64,000 nucleotides of DNA from Isoperla grammatica (lineage: Eukaryota; Arthropoda; Insecta; Plecoptera; Perlodidae). Every line of letters begins with the position of its first letter. Position 1 is the first letter of the stretch. Made by a program: the position numbers and the translations under genes. The notes below the pieces were generated by a model. That model was not told the origin of the DNA. It saw only the letters and a program-made list of their open reading frames with translations, and searched no databases. Positions 35,949 to 48,124 of the stretch are shown here, one piece after another. Location: positions 35,815,361 to 35,879,360 of the forward strand of contig OX246749.1 of the NCBI GenBank assembly GCA_945910005.1, written 5' to 3'.

Positions 35949-36480
35949 GAAGAATGAAGACTTCAAGAAGTTCTCCATCCCGATGGTGGTTTTCGTGGTT
36001 TCCACCGTACAAAGAGCGAATGCTGGGATGAGTACAAATCGGCCACGACCGTACATAGCATCCACAGTTCGGTTTGGAAAAAATAATGTGGACAATGATA
36101 TATTAAGTAGTTCTAAGTAGGTTTTAGGTAAACACATGGAAATACTTGACATTTGTGTCCGTACAACATGTTTATGCCGGTTTTGACCGAGTTTGACGTA
36201 TTGCAACAATAAAATAATAATTATTATTATTAGTAATTAGTAATTACCCCCCCTTGTAGTATTCTGGACATGAATACGAACAATACAAATAATACAATAC
36301 AGTTTGCTACATACCTTATTCACCACCCACACTGCGACTCCAGCCGAACATCTGAGCGCCGGGGTATGACGTATGACTTACACCCGCCCCCCCCCCCCCA
36401 TACGTCATACGATCACAGTTGTAGAGTACGTCGTTAAACACCAATCAAGCAATAATCTAATCTAAACCACTCGATCGCCC

Positions 36481-36674
36481 GGGGGAAACTATCAGCTGTG
36501 CTGAGCGACGTGAAGTTATCTCCAGTGACGATGAAAGAGAAAGATTACACAGAGTTGACCTTGGCTGGGATCACAGTCCAGTCTTGGAATGACTCGACGA
36601 GTACTAGGCCTAATTACGTGTTAGATTAGTAGTAGCGTTGACAGCTTCTGTGCAGCAGCTGTGTTGTACAACTA
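36481..36674 (+). other. Candidate promoter/non-coding first exon of PHYH
   Basis: The PHYH start codon at 39434 is only 16 bases after an acceptor (GGTTGCAG ending 39417), so a non-coding first exon must lie upstream. This GC-richer stretch ends in a strong donor, CTAG|GTGAGTAC (GT at 36675), and a CRE-like inverted pair (ATGACGTATGAC / ATACGTCATACG) lies just before it. This is inference from splice signals only. Confidence 0.35.
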
Positions 36675-36815
36675 GGTGAGTACAATAACAATAACAACAA
36701 TAATAATAACAACTTATGAGGCCCGTTAGTCAAGTGGGTTTATTCCAAGGTCCGTAAATCCCCTGGAACTCCCAAGTCATGTCGTCCCATCCATTCCCAC
36801 AATGTTATGCCGACG

Positions 36816-36970
36816 TTACACGGCTCAATACTTTCGTCAAACTTATTGAATTCAAGAACAAAAGCGAATCAAAGACAGTTTGGTTAAAAACTGCAACACT
36901 AAGCTTCTATTAATTGATGCTTTTTTGTCCTTGAATTCAATAAGTTTGACGAAAGTATTGAACCGTGTAA
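36816..36970 (+). mobile_element. Hairpin MITE upstream of PHYH
   Basis: Arms TTACACGGCTCAATACTTTC and GAAAGTATTGAACCGTGTAA pair for about 50 bp. Confidence 0.75.
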
Positions 36971-37758
36971 TGTGGATATTAAAAATCGCATGTTATTCAA
37001 ATGGGAGAATCATTCCGAAAAACAAACGAATTGATGATCTGTCAAAACCAAATTTCAGGCTCAAAACCGCCCATTACATCTAATTGAAATAATTTAATAA
37101 TACTTGTAGTCTATATACATTTTTATGTGAAGTATTCTGAAATCAATTTTTACATAATAAATTAGAAGATTTAAGTAATAAACCAGTTTCTGTAGTGGGC
37201 ACGAGAATGGCGATTTTTGTGCCCATGAGATGGCCTAACTTTGAGGTTTACCGAACCTCCGCCAGGGGATTGACGGACCTTGGGTTTATTCCTTGTTTAT
37301 TCCTGCTTCCAATGTAGTAGCTGTCATGTTTCATTTTTGGCAGTGGCGGCTCGTGGTTTAAAATAATAGGGAGGTCAGGACAATTCAAGAAAGACCGAAT
37401 TTGTAAGCAATGGAAATTAGCGGCAGTTCAGGGGGGGGGGGAGGGTTGAGGAGGCCCGGCCTCCCTTGCCTCCTCCCCACCCCCCGCCACTGATTTCCGG
37501 TTCAGACTAGGGCAACTGTGGAAAGTGACTAATTTGTCAATAGTATTGATTAGAAACAATTCTTTAATCAATGTCTATAGTTAGTTAGTTAGTTAGTTAT
37601 TTACTTATTTACATAACTACTATCAGATCATGCGAGATGCATTCTTGGCAGCATTTCATATTGGCTCACACACTGACACAGCAACAACGATGATGACATA
37701 AAAACACTCAGCAAAGTGTCAAAGTGCCGCTATTGTGATGGCACAAAGTCGTTCTTTA

Positions 37759-38717
37759 AGTCCGATTCACACAAAGTTATAAGGTATTGCAATAGCAATA
37801 AGAATAGGGTATAAGAAAGTGGTATAAGGTATAAGCTTAGGATGCCAAAGACTTTCCTGAAAAGATACTACATCTTTGTGTAGACTTCTTTGACTTGCTC
37901 TGATGGCAGTTTGAGTAACTACAGCTGGCTGTCAATCAGCTGACTTCCCGCAGCTGTCATTTACGTTTTAAACTGGCATCGAATGTATTGACAATAATTA
38001 AAAACAATAGTTAAAAATAATAAGAAAAACAATAATTATTATTATTCATTATTGTTGTGTTGTCAAATCATTAATGACGCCGATGGGAGAAGATATTTTG
38101 CACGTAGTCACCGGATGCAAGGTCTATTTTGATGTGAACCGGATGTATACGGTGAGTTTTTGTTTTGACTAATAATTTACAATGAAAGCATCTGTTACAT
38201 TGATTCAAGTTGCTAGCATCCCATTGGCGTGTTATAAGTGACGTTTCAACGCATGATTGGTCCGTCATAAGAAAGTTGAAATATCTGAACTCTCTTAATA
38301 AGGGCACTAGCAACACCAACAGACAACAATGGAACAAATGAATTGAACTGATGGACACACAATCAGCTGTCAAAATAATAAAATTGCAAACAGAAATAAA
38401 AACAAGTATAGCAATAGTAACTGCTCGCCATTTAAAACTTTTAATGATAGACAACGACTTAGTGAAAGTTTGTATGTGTATTTGTTTGTTTTTTGTTTTG
38501 TTTTCCAAAATCAGAAGAAATTATTTTTTGACAGCTTGTTGTTTGTCCATCGATTCAATTCATTGGTTTCATTGTTGTCTTTTGGTGTTGCTAGGGCCCT
38601 ATTGCTATTGCAATGACACATCTGTGTGAACCCTTGTACGTAATCCCTATGGCCCAACTCGGCTTGTGACTATACCTATACCTTATAACATTCTTATAAC
38701 TTTGCGTGAATCGGGCT
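37759..38717 (+). mobile_element. TIR element of about 960 bp with a palindromic element nested inside
   Basis: Ends AGTCCGATTCACACAAAGTT and AACTTTGCGTGAATCGGGCT are inverted. At 38307-38594 a second palindromic element (CTAGCAACACCAACAGACAA ... TTGGTGTTGCTAG) is nested. The same inner element recurs at 60975-61241. Confidence 0.7.
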
Positions 38718-39433
38718 TTATGTTATGACTGTGGTTATACTATTCGTGTCGATTTTTTTTTTTTAGATTATTTTACCAGTTGAAGTCTCTTGGTTCATTC
38801 ATCATGGGTATATATTTTTTACCTATAGTCAAATCATTCTTCAATGGGTTAACATAGGCCTAATTATGTCTTGCATTAATTAAATTACATTCAGCTTTGT
38901 AATGCGTATTGGGATTGCAATACGTTCTGCTGTAAACATGGAGTGCTTCTTGATATGAAAATAATGTTATATAATGATAAGTACTGGTGTATTTGTTAAC
39001 GGTGACTTTGGAGCCCTCATAGCAACTACGCACACACATTTTAAATTTTGTATAAAAGCCCCCGACTGAAAATATGAGTGGGTACACAATAAATGCAAAT
39101 TTATTTAATTAATAATAATAATAATAATAAAAATAATAATAAAAACAATAATAATAATAATAACAATAATAATAATAATAATAATAATAACAATAATAAT
39201 ATGTAATAATGATAATAATAGCACAAGACTCAATTGAGGGGGCTGTGACATCACAGGCGGACAAACCATGGAGTTACATGGATAAATCCATGGACAAACA
39301 ATGTGTTGCTAGGCAACTCCATTGTTGTGTCTTTCTTTGATTAGTGCATATTCAATGTTTGTCCGAAACAAAACACGGCAACAAGTTTTTTTTTAAGAAT
39401 TGATCTTCTGGTTGCAGCCGAGCATCTGGCAAC

Positions 39434-42400
39434 ATGGCGTCTTCCCGGCTGGCGATAGTCCAGCGACATCTGCAAGGCGGTGGTAGCGGCAACATCGCGC
39501 TGCGGCCCACTTCAACGACGCAATCTATCATCTACACCACAGACAACCCACGGCTGAGCCTTGCACAACGGAGATTCTACGAGGAGAACGGCTTCCTCGT
39601 CATTCCTAGACTAGTGCACGATGATCTTTTGGACGAGTGTAGGTGGGTGTGGGACTCTCTCTTATTTAACTCAATTTTTTAATTTCCAAATTTTTTTTTA
39701 TTTTCATTTTTTCAAAACGCATTTTTTTTTTCCAAATTTCAACTTTCAAAAATCCGATTTAAAAAAAATCATTTCATTTAAATCAATTCCAAATCCACCC
39801 TGATGCCGTCACAACCCTATGCGGACGGGGTTCACCTTTGCCCCGTATATATATATATATATATTTCCCCTTCGAGAACCGCGGCCAGTGTCAAGTTACA
39901 AAACTCAATAAAAATGTCAATACGTACAAAGCCGAATGTATCAACTTTCTTAAGAATAAATACCCATATAACTAATATGTAAGTTATTAAAAATTTCAAT
40001 CTCTCTCTTATATATTATTGCGTTTAAGTTTATGTATTTTTTTTAATTTGAAACTATGATATATCTTAATTTGCAATGATGTTTTACTTTACCCATAATA
40101 TTGTATCTATGTAATGTATACCGGTACCTAGCAAAAGCTAAATAAATAAACACTACTACTACTATGAGTACGTCATATAACAATAAATAATCATTTGCAG
40201 AAAGGATTCCAAAACATAACGTGATGTCAAAGGTAGGGGGGGGGAGAACCATTGACCAATAGGAAGGAGGCCAATGTGGAGGCGTAACAAGTGCACAGAG
40301 AGCGTTGCGAGCAATCCGGCCAACAGTCACTGAATATTGGACACAACTATGGGTTGGCGTAACAAGTGCACAGAGAGCGTTGCGAGCAATCCGGCCAACA
40401 CTCACTGAATATTGGATACAACTATGGGTTGGCATAACAAGTGCACAGAGAGCGTTGCGAGCGGTCCGGCCAACACTCACTGAATATTGGATACAACTAT
40501 GGGTTGGCATAACAAGTGCACAGAGAGCGTTGCGAGCAATCCGGCCAACACTCACTGAATATTGGATGCACACAAGAATTTCCAAGTCGTTGAAAAATTA
40601 TTTGACTTCTTTGGAATCTATGTATATAATTAGTGCACTGGCTTCTAGAGAGGGTTCGGTGACTTCTAGCAGGCAGAGCTCAGTGGCCGGAACGCTCGCA
40701 GTGCTGCAGTGTAGTCGTTTGTTGTACGCCTCCCCATAGGGAGCGTTATAACCAGACAGATTGTCTACATCTTTGCTTCCAGCCGAAGGTTCGTAGATCT
40801 GTGCGAAGGCCGGGTAGACAAAGGGTCTATGACCTTGATGAAGGACATATCCTTGGCCAAGACCGACGCTAAGGGGGAGTTCCTGTACAACAAGGCCCAG
40901 GACATCATTCATGATGAGGTCCTGAGCAAGTACATCCTGCTGCCAGAGGTGCGTCACTATTACTATCATTGTTATTATTATATATATTACTACTACTATA
41001 TTACTATTATTTTTATTATTATTATTGTTACTATTTTTATTATTATTATTATTGTTATTATTATATATATTACTACTTCTATATTTCTATTATTTTTATT
41101 ATTATTGTTACTATTAGTATTGTTATTTTTTTATTAATATTATTGTTAATGAGAATATTGGTATTTATTTATTTTCACTGTGCAGTTTCAAATAACAAAG
41201 TATCAATTTAACAAACATACTCAATGATGGGATGGTAGGAAAGAAGGAAGTAGAACCCCTCGACCAGTGACGTACGTGAGAATATATTTGAGGGGGGGTA
41301 GGGGGCTGCACCCCGCAGTGTAAGACATAAAGTAAGAACGTACTCCACATACGACACAATGGCGGGGGGGGGGGGGGGGGGGGGGGGAATGCTGCCCATA
41401 GTAGCACGCCAGATTTTTTTTTCAAATCCGTATTTTTGAAGTGGTTTGAATCTGTTTTAGAAAAAGTTTAAGTGTTTTGCTGAATGGTATACTTTACAAC
41501 CATTTCACATGACAAACATAGCACAGACGAAAATTACTATATTATTACAACTACAAAAATGTCACCTCGATTTTTAATGTGCCGAAGCGTGAAATAGTTA
41601 TCCGTGCTAGAGTTTTGCTGTAACAACTGACTGATGACTCTAACTCTGTCTTCAGTTGTTGGACTATGTCGAGTGTTTCACCGGCCCCAACGTGAAAGCT
41701 GTGCACACCATGCTGATAAACAAACCTCCAGACTCTGGCAAGATGACGTCACAGCATCCCCTGCATCAGGTAACAGTGGGGTTGCGCTAGGCCCGCGAGG
41801 GGGATGAAAACAAAAAAATTAAATCACACTTTTTTGTATTTTAAGACAATTTTTCTAATTTTTATTAATTTAAATACGATGATCTTTCAAATTTGTATTA
41901 CAAAAATTATAAAAAATGATTGAAATCGGATTAATTAAAACAAAAATTTAAATAATTATTTTTTGTATTTTTAATAAAAAAAAATGTTAATTTAAAATGG
42001 ATACAAAATTTTGTTTAAATTCAAATCTGATTTAAATAGATTTATGCACAAATTATATGTAGTAGTTGTTGTAGCTTCAAATGATATATAATGCATTTTT
42101 AGACACAAGTGAAAAACACCGCTCGTTTTTTATTTAAAAAAAAATTGAATCGATGACTTTTATTGAAAGAATCATAAATATTGTCTGGCGTTTGTTTCAG
42201 GACCTGCACTACTTCCCGTTCCGGCCCGCCAACAGGATCGTTGCCTCGTGGACGGCCATGGAGAAGGTGACGGTGGACAACGGTTGTCTGGTGGTGATAC
42301 CGGGCAGTCATAGGGGCGAACTGCTGGGCCACGACTACCCTCAGTGGGAGGTATGTGCGCAATAATAATAATAACAACAATAATAATAATAATAATAATA

Positions 42401-45400
42401 ATAATAGTAACAACAATAACACTCACACACACAAATTTGTAAAAAAAAACATATATATAGGCATATATATATATATATATATGTACTTGTTGCAACTTTC
42501 TGGGGATTGTTGCCGCGAATGTACTAAAGAAGGAGGCACTGACTTACCCTTCCCTTCCTGATTCGCGGCTTCGAAGCTCGAGATGCACATCGTCGAGTGA
42601 GGGCCTCTGAAGATGGGAGATGTGACTTTCCCGAAACGTCAGGAAGGGAAGGGTAAGTCAGTGCCTCCTTCTTTAGTACATTCGCGGCAACAATCCCCAG
42701 AAAGTTGCAACAAGTACACATATGTCCGCGAAAACTTAAAAACTAATATATATATATATATATATATCAAACACCCTTATCCAACATTCGTCGAGGATAT
42801 AAACAAAAAAATTAATTTTTAAATTAAAATTTGTTGTGTGCAAGCATGTGGGTGACTTAATTATTTTATTACTAAAGCACTACATTAACTACTACTGTAT
42901 TATGATGAAACAGTAGGCCTTCTGAAATTACTTTTCCAATACATTGAACATTTTCAGTCCTATTACTGAGTGGGTAGACTCTAAATATGAATCTATTTAT
43001 ATCATTTTTATTTTTAAAGAGATTACTGGACCGTTGTTAAAAAAAGTAATATCGACCCAGTTACGCATTATTTCTGTTACGTTACTACCCAGGTCTTATA
43101 ATGTAAAGTATAGGTCTCTCACAGCAAGAAGTAAGATAGTATCAGGACCGCCCACATTTAGTTTCCAACTTAACAAGCACGAATCACTGACGTTTTTCCC
43201 GATTATCTAGTACAATTTGGTTGAAGTAAGTTTTTTGACGGTAACGCACAAGAAAACGTGCAAGCAGGTTTCCGTCCAAAAACTTAACGCAACCAAATTG
43301 TACTAGATGATCGGGAAAAACGTTACAGTGATTTCCACTTGTTAAGTTGGAAACTAATTGTGGGCGGTCCTGACTCTTCTTCTTACTTCTTGACCTGTGA
43401 GAGACTTTTACCGTATATTATGATGAAATAGTAGTAAAATTACTTTTCCGATACATTGAGAATTTTGTAAAGCGATTACTGGCACGTTATTAAAAAAAAG
43501 TAATATGGACCCAGTTCGCATTACTTCTGTTCCGTTACTACCGAGGTCTGATAATACAAAGTATGAATGTATTCCAATGTTCCCTCGCACAGAATGGCGT
43601 GAACAAGGCGTACCACGGTATCCGGGGGTACGAGAACCATCCGGTCGTCAACCTGGAGATGGATAAGGGCGACACCGTCTTCTTCCACCCTCTGCTCATC
43701 CACGGCTCGGGGGTCAATCGCACGAGGGTAAGACAAACAATAGTTACTGCGAATCGGTTCCCGAACAAAAAAGAATTGAAGAAAAAACTTATTCGGTAGG
43801 CAGCGATACAAGCTTTATTGCGATTAGCTACTACAGTATGGGGAGGCGTACGATAAAAACGACTACACTGCAGTGCTGCGAGCGTTCCGGCCACTGATCT
43901 CCGTCAGCTAGAATTAACCGAAACCCCATCGAGGAGGCAGTGCACTACTTATTATTGTAAAAATATCCAAAGATTCCAAAGAAGTTAAATAGTTTTGCAA
44001 TGACTTAAGAATTCTTGTTGCTGAAAGTTGTGTGTAGCCAATATTCAGTGACTGTTAGACTGATCGCTTCCAACGCTCTCTGTGCACTTGTTACGCCTCC
44101 CCATAGGATTTCTTCATTATTAACTTACCTTAATAAATAGACCTAATCGAGTTCAATATTCACTTAATAACTTTTCTAATAGACGACTTCAGAAATTCAA
44201 TGCGCATGCGCAACCTCAAACCCACCGTGGCCGCGGTGTGTTGTGCCGGGGGCTGTTTTGCTGTCAACTGCATACAGAAAGGTGGAAGCAAACATTGTTA
44301 AAACAGTTAAAGCTCTGAAGATAGTGAAGTTGAAGACACGCTGTTAATTTTTATTTTCCTACACGTCACACGTTTCAAACCACCTATGTTTTTCTTTACT
44401 TAATTTGCCTGAAAGTGGCTTCTGGCCTCTGGTGTAGGCCTACTAGGCTATAACCTGTCAACGTTACCGTACGCCTAGTATATTGTTTGTAATAGACTTG
44501 TCTGCCCTACGTTTATTTAATTTATATTTATCATGGACATGAACTACTTGAACAGTATTATGACGAACAGCACAACGAAAAGGTCTACAAGTGGGACAAT
44601 TTGCTGTGCACCGGGTTGCAGTAACAACACCAAAACAAATCGCGACGTCACTTTAACTTTTCATATTGGTAATTGCATAACTATACGTTTGTGTTAGTAT
44701 ATGCTATGTGACTTGTTTGGCAACTTTTAGAAATTAAAGCAATTATATTTGACATTAGACATACCTATTATTGTTATTTGTACCCTCCATCTCATTCCAA
44801 TCACAAATATTCAAATTAATAAAATAAAACTTGCCAACATATTCTGTATTACTCCCCTGTCTTTGAAATTTCCTTCCATTATCTCTTCTACTGTGAAATA
44901 AACCTTCCTCTATACCTACCCCCTAAGCTCAGACCCCCCCCCCCCCCCAGGCCTATACTTTATATAGGCCGGCATGTTAAGCCTATACACGTAACACAAC
45001 CACTTTCCGCCTATCGTTGAGTGAGGAATGTAGGCCCTTCAATTGAATTTCAATTTATTTCATCCGTAGACATTATACCTAAAACATGTATGGATATCGT
45101 CAATATAAAAAATATCTTAAAACTAATGGTACACAACAAAACAAATACATACATAATAGGTATTTTAAACAGCTCATAATTAACGTTTATAGTACGCAAC
45201 ATCATTTTAGAAAGAAAATAATTCATCCAGGTTATAGAATGCATTACTTAGGAAAGATTTAAGTTTGTATTTGAAAGAAGGTAACGATGCTGATTGTCAG
45301 GGGCGGACTGGGAAAAAATTCCAGGCCGGGCAAACTTTTGGTCAGGCCAGGCACGGGGGGTTTGGGAGGCCATGGCCCCCCAACAACAGCGCCGCAGGCG

Positions 45401-47755
45401 AAATTTGTTCAAATCAGGCTTTTAGAAGGCATTTGGTGCGTTTTAGAAAAAACATAGCAGGCTGAATGCACTACCGAAATACTATAGTTTTCGACGGTTA
45501 AAAGTAGAAAAACACCAGCAAGAAGATTGGAACACTGTCTAACGACTGATGAGAATGAGATCAAGTTACACCGAAATCCAACGACTCTACAATGTAATTT
45601 AAACCTTGCAATAACAACTGTTACCTTGGTAACAATGGGCGCCCCAAGGTGTAGGGGCCGACTATGAATTCCAACCAGCTTAACAGTAACATAGTGTTAT
45701 ACTTATACATAATTGGTAAAGAATATAAAATTGTCAGCAAAAACTTACATTGTTCTGTGGGAGGGACTGCAGCGCTGAGGCGTGCGCAGAGGTTGATCAA
45801 TGGGGGGGGGGCACAATAAATTCCCGGCTAAAGTACTTCCCGGCGGCGCCCCACACCCTCCAGGTGTGGGGGATATACCCACTACAAAAAAGCGCCGCAG
45901 GCGATTTTTTTAAAACAGGCGCTTTTTAATGTGTTTTTAAGCGTTTTAGGAGGAGTACAGGTTGTCTGTTGAATGGTTTAATTTTATCAGTGATATCATT
46001 GTTACAAAGTGATGGTATAGTGTGGTCAGTCACAAAGCCAAAATTTTGGTGTTAGGGCAACAGGTGATGTTGACTCCGGTCAGCTCATTCCAAAGTCAAA
46101 CCAATCTAGGACTTCAGATAAAATTAGAACCATTATGTCATATACGTCATCATTTTTTGTGTCGCCTCTTACGACAGGCACTGTCCCTGGACCTATTCTT
46201 TCCCGGTCCAAACGGGCAAGACAGTTGGAGAAACAGTGACAGTTTGAGGAATATATTTATAGACATTTCTACTGTGTTGTGACTTGCAAGCAAAGCGCCA
46301 CTAAATATGATTTTCCAATCTAATGCCTCATTCTGCAAAAAAAAAACACCTATCCTAATGGGGGGTAAACTGCCCCCTTTGCCCCCTCCTGCGCACGCCT
46401 ATGCCGGGCAGCGCACACCACTATCCGATTGTTATTAGTAGATTAGGGTTTTCTTCACTCACTGTGGGCAGCGCCGCCAGCGCGGCAACTTACCGCCGGC
46501 GCCAGGCAGTTTTGTTTATGCCTGTTCCAGTCGGACCAGGCCAAATTTGGGCCAAAACAGGCAGGCCACCGGGCATTTGCCCGGTTGCCCGGTGGGCCTG
46601 TCCGCCCCTGCTGATTGTTTTGTAGATAGCGGGAGATGATTGTATATTTTCATGCATAGGTATTGGGGGCTATCCTTATTCACGGGTCTAAGCTTAGGTT
46701 GTCAACATTAAACTTGATTCTTCTTTCTTCCAACTACTAAGAATAATAATGTCTAAAGGAGAAAATGAAATAACATTAAAACTGACTGTTGCACTAAACC
46801 CAACACGTTATTTCATGTGTCCAAAAGTGTCAATGTGTCCAAAAACATAACTGAGGTATGACACTGACAGCATGCTGAAGCACGTACTAGCGCTGGCAAT
46901 GGCCGCGGGCACAACACAGGTGGGAGTGGCATTAGTTGACCAATACAGAGCGCGCTAGTAGTTTCTGAAGTCGTCTATTCAGATGTAACACTATTATTAA
47001 TTACAGGCCCTAGATTTGGAACTTGTATTAATTTAATAGCATTGTGATTTTGGTAAGTTGTTTCTGACGGGCGTAGTTGCTGTCATCTTCTCCTGCCTAG
47101 TTTTCCCCACGAATGGATAGATCGAGATAGAAGGCACAGAAATGTAAATTTCAAATCGAATACTTGGCGCTCTCAATTTTAAAACACAGCACATTAGCAT
47201 GTGATAAGAATTAAAAAAGATAGCCTTGTAACGTGGAATATTGCTGGTATTGAAACTGCACAACAAACACAATTTTTAAAAAATCGATTCTTTAAATTTG
47301 GCATCGACCTCATACCAAAATTTAAATCGCTGAAAGAAACAGAAATCAATTTTTTGAGAGGCGACAAAATCGACGCTCGCACTCCGCGAGACAGTCTCAG
47401 AGGCCAAAATATCGACGTTAGCGTTGCGCTAGTTTCCCTGTCTCCTTAATTGATTCCGAAATTGGCATAAAGGTGACCACGCTCCTTTTCGCAACCAGAG
47501 GAATTAATGATTACTCGATTTGAGAATGGCCACGGACTACACTGACGCTGTTTGTTTCAGGGTTTCCGCAAGGCGATATCCTGCCACTACGCGGCAACCG
47601 ATTGCTTCTACATAGACGTCGCGGGAACGAGTCAGGAGAACATCGCCAAAGAGGTCGAAGAACTCGCCACGAAGAAAGGATACGACGGCATAACCTTCAA
47701 AATGGTCTGGCAATACCGTAGCCTCCTTGCCAGGGGACAAGAGATGACCTTGTGA
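39434..47755 (+). CDS. PHYH: Peroxisomal phytanoyl-CoA 2-hydroxylase
   Basis: Fe(II)/2-oxoglutarate dioxygenase that starts alpha-oxidation of phytanic acid in peroxisomes. Six coding exons give 320 residues (human 338): 39434-39642, 40789-40948, 41656-41769, 42201-42350, 43593-43727 and 47561-47755. All phases fit. The N-terminus holds a perfect PTS2, RLAIVQRHL (R-L-x5-H-L), at residues 5-13. Metal ligands are in [12 protein letters not shown] (His and Asp across the exon 3/4 junction) and in [11 protein letters not shown] (second His). [11 protein letters not shown] and [11 protein letters not shown] are further family blocks. Exon 2 uses GCCGAAG|G as acceptor; the nearby CCAG would give an immediate stop. 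Introns are loaded with repeats, above all intron 5 (3.8 kb). Confidence 0.95.
40255..40741 (+). mobile_element. MITE with internal 75-bp minisatellite in PHYH intron 1
   Basis: AGCGTTGCGAGCAATCCGGC repeats at 40301, 40376, 40451 and 40526 (75 bp apart). The right end is GTACGCCTCCCCATAGG. A relative without the tandem expansion is at 43840-44106. Confidence 0.75.
40960..41140 (+). repeat. ATT-rich low-complexity tract in PHYH intron 2
   Basis: Imperfect (TAT/ATT)n directly after the exon 2 donor. A poly-G run lies at 41363-41388. Confidence 0.8.
42483..42718 (+). mobile_element. Hairpin MITE flanked by AT repeats in PHYH intron 4
   Basis: Arms GTACTTGTTGCAACTTTCTG and complement pair for about 85 bp. 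The centre is TCGAGATGCACATCGTCGAG. Both flanks are (AT)n. Confidence 0.85.
43113..43405 (+). mobile_element. Large-hairpin MITE, un-nested copy, in PHYH intron 4
   Basis: Starts GGTCTCTCACAGCAAGAAGT and ends at GTGAGAGAC. Long complementary arms include TTTCCAACTTAACAAGC and its complement. It matches 15269-15736 without that copy's inner insertion. Confidence 0.8.
44533..44668 (+). CDS. THAP-type zinc-finger exon, likely of a transposase
   Basis: ATG at 44533 opens a frame with [20 protein letters not shown] followed by FHIG, then a donor G|GTAATT at 44669. CxxxxC followed by SN and a TFH block is the start of the C2CH THAP domain (DNA binding), where the C..C pair is encoded in exon 1. 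Later exons are not found; nested insertions fill the rest of the element. It may be a relic. Confidence 0.5.
45298..46610 (+). mobile_element. Non-autonomous hAT-like element with 8-bp target duplication
   Basis: Ends CAGGGGCGGACTGGG and its partner GTCCGCCCCTG are inverted. The flanks are identical 8-bp copies CTGATTGT at 45290-45297 and 46611-46618, as hAT transposases produce. No transposase frame. Confidence 0.9.
45783..46401 (+). mobile_element. Second element nested in the hAT-like element
   Basis: Ends AGGCGTGCGCAG and CTGCGCACGCCT are inverted, and both flank G/C-rich runs. The target duplication is not clear. Confidence 0.55.
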
Positions 47756-48120
47756 ATGTAACATAATCCACGGTCCGACGTATTCGGAACTAAAACCAAA
47801 CAATGTGTACATAAAACTACTGCTATGTATCTAACACTTTCCTCTGTAAATAAATAAATAACTGTCCGAAGTATTCGGATCTACCACCAAACAATGGTGT
47901 ATATAAAACTACTGCTATGTATCTAAGACTTTCCTCTGTAAATAAATAAATACTTGTCCGATGTATTTGGATCTATAACCAAACAATGGTGTATATAAAA
48001 CTACCGCTATATATCTAACGCTTTCCTCTGTAAATAAATAAGTAACTAACTTTCAATAGCGGGGCAGTGCATTTGTGGGGCATATGCCCTGTTGTAAATA
48101 AAGACTACATACATACAGTT
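47756..48120 (+). repeat. PHYH 3' UTR with about 91-bp tandem units, each with poly(A) signals
   Basis: TCCGACGTATTCGGA-type starts at about 47773, 47865 and 47955 are each followed by CAATG(G)TGTATATAAAACTA and TTTCCTCTGTAAATAAATAA. Each unit therefore ends in overlapping AATAAA signals, and a fourth TAAATAAAG occurs near 48098. The transcript may end at several alternative sites. Confidence 0.8.
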
Positions 48121-48124
48121 ATTG

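Larger units (their letters stand above)
44178..46970 (+). mobile_element. 2.8-kb TIR element with a THAP-like exon in PHYH intron 5
   Basis: Ends AATAGACGACTTCAGAAA and TTTCTGAAGTCGTCTATT are perfect inverted repeats of 18 bp. Subterminal sequences (GGCCGCGG, CACAACACAGG and its relatives) also pair. No target duplication is obvious. It carries the THAP-like exon and the nested hAT-like elements listed separately. P-type and related THAP transposases would fit, but no catalytic domain is seen. Confidence 0.6.

Noticed and set aside
40043..40739. Frames of 180 and 144 codons over the 75-bp repeat
   Set aside because: Translations of a MITE minisatellite in PHYH intron 1, open on both strands because 75 is divisible by three.
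46022..46282. 86-codon frame inside the nested element
   Set aside because: No recognisable domain, and it lies within non-autonomous mobile DNA.
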